A stretch of 64,000 nt of DNA, from the NCBI GenBank assembly GCA_030431485.1, contig JAUIIR010000011.1, forward strand, positions 1-64,000. Direction: 5' to 3'. A program made the translations under genes and the position numbers. Shown piece by piece: positions 19,095 to 28,403 of the stretch. The stretch is from Alphaproteobacteria bacterium. GTDB lineage: Bacteria; Pseudomonadota; Alphaproteobacteria; Rhodobacterales; Rhodobacteraceae. The first letter of the stretch is position 1. Every line of letters begins with the position of its first letter. The notes beneath the pieces were generated by a model that did no database searches, was not told the origin of the DNA, and worked only from the letters and a program-made list of their open reading frames with translations.

Positions 19095-20042
19095 TTATCC
19101 CTCGTCCGGTCGCGCTGTATCAGCCAGCGGCTCACCAACGCGTTTGATTTCCCATTGTAACTCTATTCCAGAGTGTTCGAAAACCCTTTTTCGCACCTCT
19201 TCGCCCAATCCTTCTAGGTCAGCGGCTGTCGCTGTGCCGGTGTTGACCAGAAAGTTGGAGTGTTTCGGCGACATCTGCGCTCCGCCACGCGTTGCCCCGC
19301 GCATTCCAGCATCGTCAATCACCTTCCAAGCCTTGAGGTCATGCACATCATCGGCTTTCCCGGTCGAAGAAAACCCGGCCGGATTGCGGAATGTGCTGCC
19401 AGCTGTACGGTCCTTCGTCGGCTGAGTCGCGTCACGCTTGGCAAGTTGATCTTCCATACGCGCATGCAGAGTTTCGGGGTCACAGTTCTGACCCTCAAAA
19501 ACGGCTTCAATCACAACGGCTTCGTCTGGCAACCTACTTGATCTGTAGGCAAGCTGCAGCTCCGAGGCTGGCAACGTCTCAAGAGCGCCTGAGCGAAGCA
19601 CCACACGCACTTCGATCAGATGATCGGCCACATAGGACCCATAACACCCCGCATTCATCGAGACCGCGCCGCCGATCGCGCCCGGTATCGTCCGCAGAAA
19701 GGTCAGGTCCACACCGGCATCTGCTGCCTTGCGTGCCACATGCGCGTCAAGTGCCGCAGCACCGGCAATCACCCGTGTTCCCTCAACAGCAATGCCGTTA
19801 AATCCTCGACCCAAACGGATCACCACCGCGCGCAAACCGCCATCCCGCACAATCAGGTTTGAGCCGACCCCCATCGGAAAAACGCTCACATCGCCGGGCA
19901 AGTCGCGGAGAAAACCCTGCAGGTCTGCGACGTCAGCCGGTTGAAACACCCAATCAGCCGGTCCGCCTACGCGCAGCCAGGTTAACTCAGACAGAGGTTT
20001 ATCAGGGATCAAACGTCCCCGTACGTCAGGAAGTGTGCTCAT
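19095..20042 (-). CDS. murB: UDP-N-acetylenolpyruvoylglucosamine reductase MurB
   Basis: MurB reduces the enolpyruvyl group to make UDP-MurNAc, using FAD and NADPH in the cytoplasm. The 315-residue protein has the N-terminal [17 protein letters not shown], the FAD-binding [20 protein letters not shown] and [17 protein letters not shown]. The catalytic Ser segment is [10 protein letters not shown], and the C-terminal [16 protein letters not shown] is present. It lacks the type I insertion, so it is a type II MurB. It is a conserved member of the division and cell wall cluster; DUF2484 genes lie upstream. Confidence 0.95.
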   Translation of the reverse strand: MSTLPDVRGRLIPDKPLSELTWLRVGGPADWVFQPADVADLQGFLRDLPGDVSVFPMGVGSNLIVRDGGLRAVVIRLGRGFNGIAVEGTRVIAGAAALDAHVARKAADAGVDLTFLRTIPGAIGGAVSMNAGCYGSYVADHLIEVRVVLRSGALETLPASELQLAYRSSRLPDEAVVIEAVFEGQNCDPETLHARMEDQLAKRDATQPTKDRTAGSTFRNPAGFSSTGKADDVHDLKAWKVIDDAGMRGATRGGAQMSPKHSNFLVNTGTATAADLEGLGEEVRKRVFEHSGIELQWEIKRVGEPLADTARPDEG

Positions 20043-20081
20043 GCTCCGCGTTTTGCCGAAACGGCTGCGGCGCGTAAAGCC

Positions 20082-20342
20082 TCATTCGGTCGGGCGCGAC
20101 CCCGCTCCACGAAGCCACGCAATGAGATATCGCAGCGGCCAGCGAAACACGCTGAGCACGGCCATTGTAAAGGCAAGCCCCCAATACACCCCGTCAGACA
20201 CATAGACCCAGATCAGGATCGGAGCGGCCAATACCATAAGGAAATATGCGCGCCGCCAATGGTTGTCCTGTGATGGAATTGCAGCAAGGATCGCCGCCAA
20301 TATGATCCAACAGCACGCCGCGCTTAGGGAATAGCTCATCAT
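20082..20342 (-). CDS. DUF2484 membrane protein (second of a tandem pair)
   Basis: This 86-residue protein has three hydrophobic segments (ACCWIILAAILAAI, FLMVLAAPILIWVYV, WGLAFTMAVLSV). It ends with FRWPLRYLIAWLRG, matching the NPLRYFWTRL end of the next protein. Both fit the DUF2484 family, which is common in Rhodobacteraceae and has no known function. The ATG at 20342 overlaps the stop of the upstream paralogue by one base (TGATG); a second ATG follows immediately. It lies 39 bases before murB and so is probably cotranscribed with cell wall genes. Confidence 0.75.
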   Translation of the reverse strand: MMSYSLSAACCWIILAAILAAIPSQDNHWRRAYFLMVLAAPILIWVYVSDGVYWGLAFTMAVLSVFRWPLRYLIAWLRGAGSRPTE

Positions 20343-20587
20343 CAGGTCGTCTCCACCTTTTGCCGTGACAGGCGCGTCCAGAAATATCTCAGGGGATTGC
20401 GGTACATCGAAGCGACCGCCAAAGCCGCCGGAACCACGGCCCAAAGGCCAAACTCAAGTGCGATCCACACCATAAGCAGCGGTGCCGCCCCCAACAGAGC
20501 CACACCTGGCACGTATTGCAAACGCATGGGCAACACCGCGACAACAGCCGATGCAAAGACCCACCCGACAGACAGCCAGAGAAGCAC
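20342..20587 (-). CDS. DUF2484 membrane protein (first of a tandem pair)
   Basis: An 81-residue protein with three hydrophobic helices (LLWLSVGWVFASAVVAVLP, VALLGAAPLLMVWIALEFGLW, VVPAALAVASM) and the closing motif YRNPLRYFWTRLSRQ. It is a paralogue of the following gene. Start: GTG at 20587 has GAGG five bases upstream; a GTG at 20593 is also possible. Function unknown. Tandem position before murB suggests a role at the envelope (inference). Confidence 0.7.
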   Translation of the reverse strand: MLLWLSVGWVFASAVVAVLPMRLQYVPGVALLGAAPLLMVWIALEFGLWAVVPAALAVASMYRNPLRYFWTRLSRQKVETT

Positions 20588-20708
20588 AGTCACCTCAATT
20601 GCAGTATTCTGAACACGGGTTCAGCGATACGCAGGGTTTCTGACCAAATCGCGTCCGGAAAAGGACGATGGCAAGGCAGGCAGAGAGCCGCTTGAAACCG
20701 CGTCTCAA

Positions 20709-21761
20709 CTACACCGCGAGACTCCGCAGCACCCAATCTGCGGCGTCCTCTGCAGCAGCCAATGCGCCTTCCAGGAAACCGCCCATCTCCGGGGCCAATT
20801 CGGTGGATGCGAAGTAGAGGCGGTCAGATAGCGTCGGTTGCAGTGCAGCCGGACGGCCATAGGCCGGGTGATGCGTCAGCGGCGCACGATCCGCAGTAAC
20901 AGAGGTTCCAGCCTCTTCCGCCCAATCGGTGTAAAAAACGGCCTCCGGCGTCCCCGCTCGCGGTCCGAACAGCCGCGCCAATTGGGCCAGAGACGCAGAA
21001 ATCACCGCGTCGCGCTGGCCGGCACGCGCCTCCGCAGGCACACCCAAAAATCCGAACAGTGCCCCGCGGCCCTCGGAACTGGCATCATGGATTTCGACCA
21101 GCGGCCCACGCTGGCTCGACGCGTCACCGGAAAGGTCCTCCTCACGCCAGAAAGGCGCCTCGTAGACGGCGGTCAGTTTGGCATGCCCCGCCATCCAGGT
21201 CGGAATGCTTTGCAAAGCCGCCATCGTCGCGGATGGCAGTTGCGGGATATAGTGCAGCTCGGCAGCAACACGTGGCGGCACGGCCATCACAATCCGGTCG
21301 AACGACAAACATGTGCCGTCCAAAAACCGCAGCTCAGCCGCACCCGAGACCGACTGGACCGGATTACCGGTCAAGACAGACCCATCCGGCAATTCATCTG
21401 CCAAGGCGCCCACAAGCGCGCGCATGCCCCCATGCACGCGGAGCGAGCCCTGCATAGACGCAAAACCGTGATCCCGGATGACGTCGCCCTGAGCGGTCTC
21501 AAACAGCTGCGCCCCGTCCGAGAACTGCGGGAAGACACGCAATCCAAATCGCTCCACAAATGCCGCCATGCGCGGCTGTCCGGGCCAGAACCATGATGGC
21601 CCAAGATCAAACCAGTCCCCATGACATCGCTCTGTGAGAATCCGTCCACCCAGACGGTCTCGCGCCTCAAAAAGCTGAAACCGGATCCCGTCCGCCTGCA
21701 GGCGGTGCGCCAGTGCAAGGCCCGTTAAACCACCACCGACAATGGCAACGACAGGGGTCAC
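20709..21761 (-). CDS. FAD-dependent amine oxidase-like protein
   Basis: The 350-residue flavoprotein begins with a Rossmann FAD motif (VVAIVGGGLTGLALAHRLQ, then LFEARDRLGGRIL). It ends with the typical amine oxidase FAD-binding C-terminus (LYFASTELAPEMGGFLEGALAAAEDAADWVL). It is related to the monoamine oxidase superfamily; the substrate is unknown. The start is taken as GTG at 21761, two bases after the upstream cupin stop, implying translational coupling. In-frame upstream sequence would lie in the cupin gene. Its location inside the cell wall cluster is unusual; there is no sign that it acts on peptidoglycan precursors. Confidence 0.8.
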   Translation of the reverse strand: MTPVVAIVGGGLTGLALAHRLQADGIRFQLFEARDRLGGRILTERCHGDWFDLGPSWFWPGQPRMAAFVERFGLRVFPQFSDGAQLFETAQGDVIRDHGFASMQGSLRVHGGMRALVGALADELPDGSVLTGNPVQSVSGAAELRFLDGTCLSFDRIVMAVPPRVAAELHYIPQLPSATMAALQSIPTWMAGHAKLTAVYEAPFWREEDLSGDASSQRGPLVEIHDASSEGRGALFGFLGVPAEARAGQRDAVISASLAQLARLFGPRAGTPEAVFYTDWAEEAGTSVTADRAPLTHHPAYGRPAALQPTLSDRLYFASTELAPEMGGFLEGALAAAEDAADWVLRSLAV

Positions 21762-21763
21762 CT

Positions 21764-22432
21764 TCAGACCGAAGGTGCAGTGGCAAAGGGAAGGTGGCCG
21801 GTCTTCATCCACAGCGTCGCCCCATCTGGCCCAGCTGTCGCCCGCAACGGCTGCCCGTCCGGCAAACGCAGCCAGGACCACGGGGCAAGCGCGTCGTCTC
21901 CCTCGCGTAGCGCTCCTTCCAGGACAAGAACCTCAATTCCACCTGGAACGTCCTCATTCAGCGTCGCGCCGGGTGCCAGCGTCAGATAAGAGACCACCTC
22001 GCGTTCGTCTCGATGCAACTCTCCACGGGCCACCCCGTCCGTCACTGGCCCAAGCTGATCAGCCATGTCGCGTCGAAATTGCGTGCGATCCTCAAGATCG
22101 AATTGCCAGAGTTTTACGAAAATCGTGCAGCCCTCAGCCGCTCCGGGTGTGTGCGACGTAGTCGGTGGATTGCGCACATAGGTGCCAGCCGGATAGTCGC
22201 CATGTTCGTCCTGAAACACGCCCTCGAGCACCAGAAACTCCTCACCTCCAGTATGCGTATGGGCCGAAAACACGCTGCCCGGCGCGTAGCGGACAATCGA
22301 GGTGGCCCGCGCCACCTCGTCGCCGATCCGGTCCAGCATCCGGCGATCCACCCCCGGCATGGGGGACGCGATCCAAGGCGCGTCGCCCGCGTGCACCACA
22401 ACCCGTTTGGTGAAATCCGCATTCAGGTCCAT
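21764..22432 (-). CDS. Double-cupin ChrR-like protein
   Basis: The 222-residue protein contains two cupin barrels. The first has the metal-binding pattern [21 protein letters not shown] (two His and Glu), followed by [11 protein letters not shown] (third His). The second ([22 protein letters not shown]) lacks the His residues. The layout resembles the cupin half of ChrR anti-sigma factors, but the zinc-binding N-terminal anti-sigma domain is missing, and no sigma gene is adjacent. It is probably an enzyme or sensor coupled to the FAD oxidase downstream. The ATG at 22432 begins [13 protein letters not shown]. Confidence 0.75.
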   Translation of the reverse strand: MDLNADFTKRVVVHAGDAPWIASPMPGVDRRMLDRIGDEVARATSIVRYAPGSVFSAHTHTGGEEFLVLEGVFQDEHGDYPAGTYVRNPPTTSHTPGAAEGCTIFVKLWQFDLEDRTQFRRDMADQLGPVTDGVARGELHRDEREVVSYLTLAPGATLNEDVPGGIEVLVLEGALREGDDALAPWSWLRLPDGQPLRATAGPDGATLWMKTGHLPFATAPSV

Positions 22433-22558
22433 CGCGTCGCTCCTATGTTGCTAAGGTCATGCCCAGAGGTAACCGCAACATGGTTCCGAGAAAACCCAAA
22501 GCCCGGTCAGTTCTGCGTTGCGCGTCTGTTGGAGTGAAGCCTGACGCCTTCGGACCGC

Positions 22559-22587
22559 GCCTCGTTTTCGGAAACCGAAAACGAGGC
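22559..22587. other. Long perfect stem-loop between murC and cupin gene
   Basis: GCCTCGTTTTCGG-AAA-CCGAAAACGAGGC is a perfect 13-bp inverted repeat in the 186-base gap after murC. There is no clear T-run on either side. It probably terminates or protects the 3' end of the murC transcript, separating it from the cupin/oxidase pair. Confidence 0.6.
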
Positions 22588-22618
22588 TGCGTCGCCGCAT
22601 CCTCCGTCCGGTCTCGGC

Positions 22619-24016
22619 TTACTTCGCCAACCGCTCCGGCAGCCCGTTGGCCCAGGCGCTGATCGTCCCGGCCCCAAGGCAGACCACCATGTCCCCCGGC
22701 CGGGCTTGTTCACGCACGAGCCGCTCCAGATCGTCCTCGTTCAGGATCGCGCGCGCATGGCGGTGGCCATGGCGGATCAGCCCAGCCACCAGATCGTCAC
22801 GAGATGCGCCTTCGATTGGGTCTTCGCCAGCGGCAAAGACCTCGGCAATGGCCACCACATCCGCTTCGTTGAAGCAGGCGCAGAAATCGTCAAAGAGGCT
22901 CGCCAGACGGGTATAGCGATGCGGTTGGTGCACGGCGATCACGCGGCCCGCGGACGCCTGCCGCGCGGCCTTGAGTACGGCTGCAATTTCAACCGGATGG
23001 TGGCCGTAATCGTCAATGATGGTCACCTCGTTCCACTCGCCTACCTTGGTGAAGCGCCGATTGACACCGCCAAAGGCCGCCAACGCCTCGCGGATCTCGG
23101 ATTTCTTCATTCCAAGATGCCGCGCCACCGCCACAGCGGACAATGCGTTTGACACATTGTGATCGCCAGGCATCGGCAGGGTGCAGCCCTCGATCACATC
23201 GTCTTCCGCCTGAAGCGCGATGTCGAAATGCGCGACACCTTGTTCGTAGCGCAGATTGACTGCCCGCACATCGGCCTGTGCATTAAAACCATAGGTCACC
23301 ACGCGCCGATCCGTGACTTTGCCGACAAGGCGCTGCACCTCTTCGTGGTCGGTGCAACAGACGGCGATGCCGTAGAATGGGATGTTCGACACAAAATCCT
23401 GAAAGCCCTGTCGCAGGCGTTCGAAATCGCCCCAATGCTCCATGTGTTCGGGGTCGATATTCGTGACGATCCCGATGGTCGCAGGCAAGCGATTGAACGA
23501 GCCGTCGCTCTCGTCTGCCTCGACCACCATCCACTCGCCCTGCCCCATCCGCGCGTTCGAGCCATAGGCGTGAATGATACCGCCGTTGATGACGGTCGGA
23601 TCGAAGCCACCCGCCACCATGAGCTCGGCCATCATCGTCGTCGTTGTGGTTTTCCCGTGGGTGCCTGCAATCGCAATGTTCGATTTGAGGCGCATCAGTT
23701 CGGCCAGCATGTCGGCACGCCGCACCACTGGAAGACCACGGTTGCGGGCCTCGTCCAGCTCGGGGTTGCCGGGTTTGATTGCGGTCGAGACCACCACAAC
23801 TTCTGCCCCATCGAGGTTCTCTGCCCGCTGGCCTTCGAAAATCCGCGCGCCCAGATCGGCAAGGCGGTTGGTAATCTTGGACGCCTTCAGGTCCGAGCCC
23901 TGGACTGTGTAGCCCAAATTCACCAGCACCTCGGCGATACCGGACATCCCGATACCACCAATGCCGACAAAGTGGATGGCCCCGATATCGACAGGCAGTT
24001 TAGTGGCGGCATTCAT
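22619..24016 (-). CDS. murC: UDP-N-acetylmuramate--L-alanine ligase MurC
   Basis: MurC adds the first amino acid of the peptidoglycan stem, in an ATP-dependent cytoplasmic step. The 465-residue protein has the N-terminal Rossmann-like [18 protein letters not shown], the P-loop [11 protein letters not shown], the ligase motifs EADESDGSF and [10 protein letters not shown], and the C-terminal domain beginning with [12 protein letters not shown]. Length is normal. The ATG at 24016 overlaps the murG stop (ATGA). Confidence 0.97.
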   Translation of the reverse strand: MNAATKLPVDIGAIHFVGIGGIGMSGIAEVLVNLGYTVQGSDLKASKITNRLADLGARIFEGQRAENLDGAEVVVVSTAIKPGNPELDEARNRGLPVVRRADMLAELMRLKSNIAIAGTHGKTTTTTMMAELMVAGGFDPTVINGGIIHAYGSNARMGQGEWMVVEADESDGSFNRLPATIGIVTNIDPEHMEHWGDFERLRQGFQDFVSNIPFYGIAVCCTDHEEVQRLVGKVTDRRVVTYGFNAQADVRAVNLRYEQGVAHFDIALQAEDDVIEGCTLPMPGDHNVSNALSAVAVARHLGMKKSEIREALAAFGGVNRRFTKVGEWNEVTIIDDYGHHPVEIAAVLKAARQASAGRVIAVHQPHRYTRLASLFDDFCACFNEADVVAIAEVFAAGEDPIEGASRDDLVAGLIRHGHRHARAILNEDDLERLVREQARPGDMVVCLGAGTISAWANGLPERLAK

Positions 24017-25131
24017 GTGTCTTTTCCTTCAGGTTCAGGGGATGCGTGCCCGGCAAGCGCTTCGACCATGGCCGCCAGATCGAGTGCTGCGTCCGGTTTG
24101 GCCTGCGCCAGTGCTGCAAGTGACATCTGCAAAGCAGCGTCTGAGTTTTCGAGGACCGCGGCAATCTGCTCTGCCAGGCTTTCCACCGTCAGCTTGCTTT
24201 CCGGAATAGGGATCGCCGCGCCGGCCTCGACAAGTCCACGCGCGTTCGCGGTTTGATGGTCTGCCGTGGCGGCTGCAAAGGGAATGAGGATCGACGGACG
24301 ACCAATGACCGAGATATCGGCCACGCTGGATGCGCCCGAGCGGGAAATCACCAACTGGGCTTCTGTCATACGGTTGGGCACATCCGTGAAGAACGGCTGA
24401 ACCTCGGCATTGATTCCATGTTCGGCATAGTAGGTGGCGACCCGTTCTCCATCCTCGTCACGCGCCTGATGGCTGACCCGGAGGTTCTGAAGTGTCTCCA
24501 ACGGCAGCGACGCAATTGCAGGCGGAACAACATCAGACAGGATACGTGCGCCCTGACTGCCTCCGATAACGAGGATCGACATCGGGTAATCGCCCGGCGG
24601 GATATAAGCCGCCCCTGCGCGTTCCTTGACAGCAAGCCGCACCGGATTACCCACATGCACACCTTCAACGCCTTCCGGCAACGCTGTCGGCCACGTCCCG
24701 CATGCGACGTGATCCACCCTTTTCGCAAATATCGCGTTGACCCGGCCCAATACGCCATTCTGTTCATGGATCATCCGGGGTCGGCGCAGGAGCCACGCGG
24801 CACCCAGCGCCGGAATTGAGGGGTAGCCGCCAAACCCAACAACCACATCGGGTTTGTCGCGCAGCATGCGCATCGACATGGACAGAATGCCACCCAGCAC
24901 CCGCAGAGGCACTAGGGTCTTGGCCAGCAGGCCTCCGCGCGCGAAGGTCGCGCTGCTCACCTGCTCAATCTCGATGGAGTGCGGAAAGCCACCCGTGTAG
25001 CGCGCACCGCGCGCATCGGTGGACAGCTTAACCCGCCAGCCACGCCGCAGCATGACCTCTGCCAGCGCCTGTGCCGGAAACATGTGGCCGCCGGTCCCTC
25101 CGGCTGCGATGATCAGATACGGTTTGCTCAT
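24013..25131 (-). CDS. murG: Lipid II synthase MurG
   Basis: MurG transfers GlcNAc to lipid I on the inner face of the membrane (GT28 family). The 372-residue protein has the N-terminal [17 protein letters not shown] and the C-terminal donor-binding region ([36 protein letters not shown]). The ATG at 25131 ([12 protein letters not shown]) is preceded by a G-rich site. It is coupled to murC by an ATGA overlap. ftsW is upstream with an 89-base gap. Confidence 0.96.
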   Translation of the reverse strand: MSKPYLIIAAGGTGGHMFPAQALAEVMLRRGWRVKLSTDARGARYTGGFPHSIEIEQVSSATFARGGLLAKTLVPLRVLGGILSMSMRMLRDKPDVVVGFGGYPSIPALGAAWLLRRPRMIHEQNGVLGRVNAIFAKRVDHVACGTWPTALPEGVEGVHVGNPVRLAVKERAGAAYIPPGDYPMSILVIGGSQGARILSDVVPPAIASLPLETLQNLRVSHQARDEDGERVATYYAEHGINAEVQPFFTDVPNRMTEAQLVISRSGASSVADISVIGRPSILIPFAAATADHQTANARGLVEAGAAIPIPESKLTVESLAEQIAAVLENSDAALQMSLAALAQAKPDAALDLAAMVEALAGHASPEPEGKDT

Positions 25132-25220
25132 TGTGCCCCCGCCCAAGGATTGAAGGACAGAGACCTGCCCAAAGGGCGTTTGTCAACAAACCAAGCGGCG
25201 ATTGCCCCCATATACGGGCC

Positions 25221-26387
25221 TTAGCGCAACCGTCCCCGCAAGATATCGCCGATTTCGCCCTGTGGTCGCGTCCGTGTAAAAGCCAGAAGCATGCCCACGG
25301 CGATGCCGCCAGCGATCAGCGACGAGCCACCGTAGCTCACAAAAGGCAATGTCATGCCTTTGGCTGGCAACAGACGCACCGCGACCCCCATGTTGATCAT
25401 TGCCTGAACACCGAACATGCATGCCAGTCCGGTGCCCGCAAGGCGGATAAAGGGGTCGCGTTCCCGCATGAGGCGCAACAGTGAACGCACCACTATGGTG
25501 GCGTAAAGAGCGATGATAATCAGGACGAGCACCAATCCGTATTCCTCGGCGGCAACGGCAATGATAAAATCGGTATGCGCGTCCGGCAGGGACCATTTCA
25601 CCTGCCCTTCACCGACCCCCACTCCCAGAAAGCCACCCTCGCGGATCGCATTGGTTGCATAGCCAAGTTGGGTTGTTGGATCGACTTCGGGGCTGAGGAA
25701 ACCGTCGATGCGGCGGGCAAAGTGTTCGGAGTTCTGGTATGCTACCGTACCCGCAAGAACCACCAGCCCCGCCATGATCATCAGCAAGAGCATTGGCGCC
25801 CCGGCGACAAAATACATCACGCCCCAGCCAAACAGAACAAGACAGGCCTGACCGAAGTCAGGCTGCAGCGCCAGCATTAGAACGATACTGACCGTCAGCG
25901 CAAAAGACAGCGTCTTGCCCGGAGGACCACCCAAATCCTGACTGGCGGCCAAGAGCCAAGCCGCCACGATGACAAAGGTGGGTTTTAGGAACTCCGACGG
26001 CTGCACAGACGCAAAGCCCAACGAATACCACCTGACCGCGCCCTTGCCGAAATCCGTTCCAAAAAAAGGCAGCAAACTCAACGCGATAAAGGCGCCAATA
26101 AATCCGAGAACGGCAAGGCGCCGCACAACGATCGGGCTCAGCATTGAGACAAAAATCATCGCGCCCAAGGCAAGTCCACCAAACACAGCCTGCCGCTGAA
26201 CATAGTGGAACGGCGCAAACCCGTTGCGTTCAGCAAGGGGGGGCGAGGCCGCCAAGCCAAGCAGGATGCCGATTCCGAAAAGGATCAGGATGCAGGACAG
26301 TGTCCACTTGTCGACCGTGCGCCACCATTTCGGCAACACAGGTTCGCCTGCGCGGGTGGGAACCGCGCCATAGACCATCTCTGTCAT
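25221..26387 (-). CDS. ftsW: SEDS-family lipid II polymerase FtsW
   Basis: FtsW is the septal peptidoglycan glycosyltransferase that works with PBP3. The 388-residue inner-membrane protein has ten predicted helices and the SEDS hallmarks: KWWRTVDKWTLSCILILFGIG near the start, AVRWYSLGFASVQPSEFLKP, DFIIAVAAEEYGLVLVL and the C-terminal GMTLPFVSYGGSSLIAGGIAVGML. The ATG at 26387 was chosen because upstream in-frame sequence is not conserved in character and overlaps the divergent promoter region. It is the first gene of this minus-strand block and is divergent from the HI0933-like gene. Confidence 0.96.
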   Translation of the reverse strand: MTEMVYGAVPTRAGEPVLPKWWRTVDKWTLSCILILFGIGILLGLAASPPLAERNGFAPFHYVQRQAVFGGLALGAMIFVSMLSPIVVRRLAVLGFIGAFIALSLLPFFGTDFGKGAVRWYSLGFASVQPSEFLKPTFVIVAAWLLAASQDLGGPPGKTLSFALTVSIVLMLALQPDFGQACLVLFGWGVMYFVAGAPMLLLMIMAGLVVLAGTVAYQNSEHFARRIDGFLSPEVDPTTQLGYATNAIREGGFLGVGVGEGQVKWSLPDAHTDFIIAVAAEEYGLVLVLIIIALYATIVVRSLLRLMRERDPFIRLAGTGLACMFGVQAMINMGVAVRLLPAKGMTLPFVSYGGSSLIAGGIAVGMLLAFTRTRPQGEIGDILRGRLR

Positions 26388-26521
26388 GGTTTCACCGCTG
26401 TTTCTGCCTCTGTCGCCCGTGTTTGCCCGGGTCTGTGTCGCCACTCTAACCGATATGATTCGACCGATCCAGAGGAATGATTCGCCCTGCGCCTCTTGCG
26501 TGTTTTGCTGTTCCGTGATGG

Positions 26522-27712
26522 ATGCCAGATATGCAGGTGAATACGTTGATCTTGGGCGCCGGTGCGGCCGGCATGATGTGCGCGGCACAATCGGGTCCGT
26601 CTGTGCTGGTCATCGACCACGCCAAAGCTCCGGGCGAAAAGATCCGTATCTCCGGCGGTGGCCGCTGCAATTTCACCAATATGCATACCGATCCGGCCAG
26701 CTTTCTTGGCCAAAACCCGCATTTCCACAAATCCGCGCTGAGTCGTTACACCCAATGGGATTTTCTGGACCTCGTGGACCGGTACAAGATCGCATGGCAC
26801 GAAAAGACATTGGGTCAGCTTTTCTGCGATGACAAAGCCACCCAGATTATTGCGATGCTGCGCAGCGAGATGGCGAAGGCCGGGGCCGAACTGTGGTTGC
26901 AGACATCGCTGGCCGAGCTGAGCCATGACGGATCACTTTTCAAAGCCGAGCTGGAACGCGACGGCAAGCGCATATCCGTTTTCGCGCGCAACCTCGTTCT
27001 CGCGACAGGGGGAAAGTCGATCCCAAAAATGGGCGCCACAGGCATCGCCTATGAGATCGCGCGGCAGTTCGGCCATGCCATCACAGACACCCGCCCTGCC
27101 CTTGTTCCACTGACATTCTCGGACCAGCGATTTGCGCCGATTTCCGGCGTATCGGCACCTGTGATCGCCCAGGCGAACGGAGCTGCTTTTGAAGAAGCGC
27201 TGCTCTTCACCCATCGCGGCCTCAGCGGGCCCGCCGTGCTGCAAATCTCAAGCTATTGGACGGAGGGCGATGCGATCCAGGTCAACCTGCTGCCTGGACA
27301 TGACCTGCCCTCGACTTTGAAGGCCGCCCGTCAGACACACGGAAAACGGAATGTCACCACCGCGCTCGCCGATGTGCTTCCCGAACGTCTCGTCACACAT
27401 CTTTCTGCCGACCTGCCCCTTGGTGGCAACGTTGGGGACCTTTCGGACAAGCGCATTGACGACATCAGCGACCGTCTGCGGAACTGGACACTGACACCGT
27501 CAGGAAGTGAAGGCTATCGGACAGCCGAGGTCACGCTGGGCGGTATCAGCACAGATCGGATTGACAGCAAAACGATGATGTCGCGAGATATGCATGGTCT
27601 TTATATGATTGGCGAAGCGGTAGACGTCACTGGCTGGCTTGGCGGCTACAATTTCCAATGGGCATGGAGTTCCGGCGTCGCTGCCGGCCTTGCTATTGCG
27701 AAACAGGCTTGA
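26522..27712 (+). CDS. HI0933/BaiN-family NAD(P)/FAD-dependent oxidoreductase
   Basis: The 396-residue flavoprotein starts with the FAD Rossmann motif TLILGAGAAGMMCAAQ and the family segment KIRISGGGRCNFTN. It has the NAD/FAD-binding ATGGKSIPKMGATGIAYEIA and the C-terminal EAVDVTGWLGGYNFQWAWSSGVAAG. This is the HI0933/YhiN group, whose best known member is BaiN; the true substrate here is unknown. Two ATG codons (26522, 26531) are possible starts. It is divergent from ftsW and followed after 31 bases by two tandem unknown genes, suggesting an operon. Confidence 0.9.
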   Translation: MPDMQVNTLILGAGAAGMMCAAQSGPSVLVIDHAKAPGEKIRISGGGRCNFTNMHTDPASFLGQNPHFHKSALSRYTQWDFLDLVDRYKIAWHEKTLGQLFCDDKATQIIAMLRSEMAKAGAELWLQTSLAELSHDGSLFKAELERDGKRISVFARNLVLATGGKSIPKMGATGIAYEIARQFGHAITDTRPALVPLTFSDQRFAPISGVSAPVIAQANGAAFEEALLFTHRGLSGPAVLQISSYWTEGDAIQVNLLPGHDLPSTLKAARQTHGKRNVTTALADVLPERLVTHLSADLPLGGNVGDLSDKRIDDISDRLRNWTLTPSGSEGYRTAEVTLGGISTDRIDSKTMMSRDMHGLYMIGEAVDVTGWLGGYNFQWAWSSGVAAGLAIAKQA

Positions 27713-27743
27713 AGTTTTACAAAATCTTTACATTTTGACGGGC

Positions 27744-28403
27744 ATGCCGTCGAACCCCGCCATTCACTCATCGCCCTTTGCCATCCTGCGTGGCCCGTTG
27801 CGCGATCTTGCAAACCGCCTCAAAGGCGGCGGCGATTTTCCTCGGGCTCAGGAACGGATCTGGATCGACCCCTCACGCATGACGCGTGTCTACACCCGCA
27901 ACCCGGCACAAACGCCGGATTACAAGCGGCGGCATTCCGGCATGGTGCTCGCGGGCGATTGGGATCAGCGGACAGAGCCACTGGATCACTCCTGGAAAGT
28001 TGCGGCATGCCTTGCGCATTTTCGCGATGGAGTCCCTTGGGAAGACACTGGCGTCTATGACCGCATGTCAGCGATGATCTTTGAGCGTGGACAGTTCGAC
28101 AGCTGTCGTACGGTGGACGACATTGTCGCACGATACGCTAAGATCGATGCACTTTATTCGGATATTCGAAAGAATGGCTTCCGTGACGAAACGTTTCACC
28201 GTCTTGGCACGCCTCGACTTCCCGAGGGCGTCTACGTGCATATCGACCGCAAAGGTGCACCCATCTTCGGTGCGATCGGCAATCACCGTATAGGCATATC
28301 ACGCGCTCTCGGCTTGACCACCATTCCGGCTCAGATCGGCGTGGTGCATCCGGGGGCTCTCGCGCTGAATGCGCTTGACCAATATCGGCGCGCACCCAAG
28401 TGA
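27744..28403 (+). CDS. Unknown protein with GDWD motif and ParB-like C-terminus, tandem paralogue A
   Basis: I do not recognise a characterised family. The 219-residue protein shares a clear pattern with the next gene: IWIDP near residue 39, RRHSGMVLAGDWDQ at 62-75, FRDGVPWEDT at 93-102, a helical RYAKIDALY segment at 130-138, and a C-terminal GVYVHIDRKGAPIF...GNHRIGISRALGLTTIPAQIGVVH. The last part resembles the HR-containing loop of ParB/sulfiredoxin folds, which bind nucleotides (inference only). No signal peptide or membrane helix is seen. The ATG at 27744 is 31 bases after the flavoprotein gene. Its stop overlaps the GTG start of paralogue B. Confidence 0.85.
   Translation: MPSNPAIHSSPFAILRGPLRDLANRLKGGGDFPRAQERIWIDPSRMTRVYTRNPAQTPDYKRRHSGMVLAGDWDQRTEPLDHSWKVAACLAHFRDGVPWEDTGVYDRMSAMIFERGQFDSCRTVDDIVARYAKIDALYSDIRKNGFRDETFHRLGTPRLPEGVYVHIDRKGAPIFGAIGNHRIGISRALGLTTIPAQIGVVHPGALALNALDQYRRAPK

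Noticed and set aside
21764-22432. ChrR-type anti-sigma factor
   Set aside because: Only the cupin portion is present. The zinc-binding anti-sigma domain and a neighbouring sigma gene are both missing.
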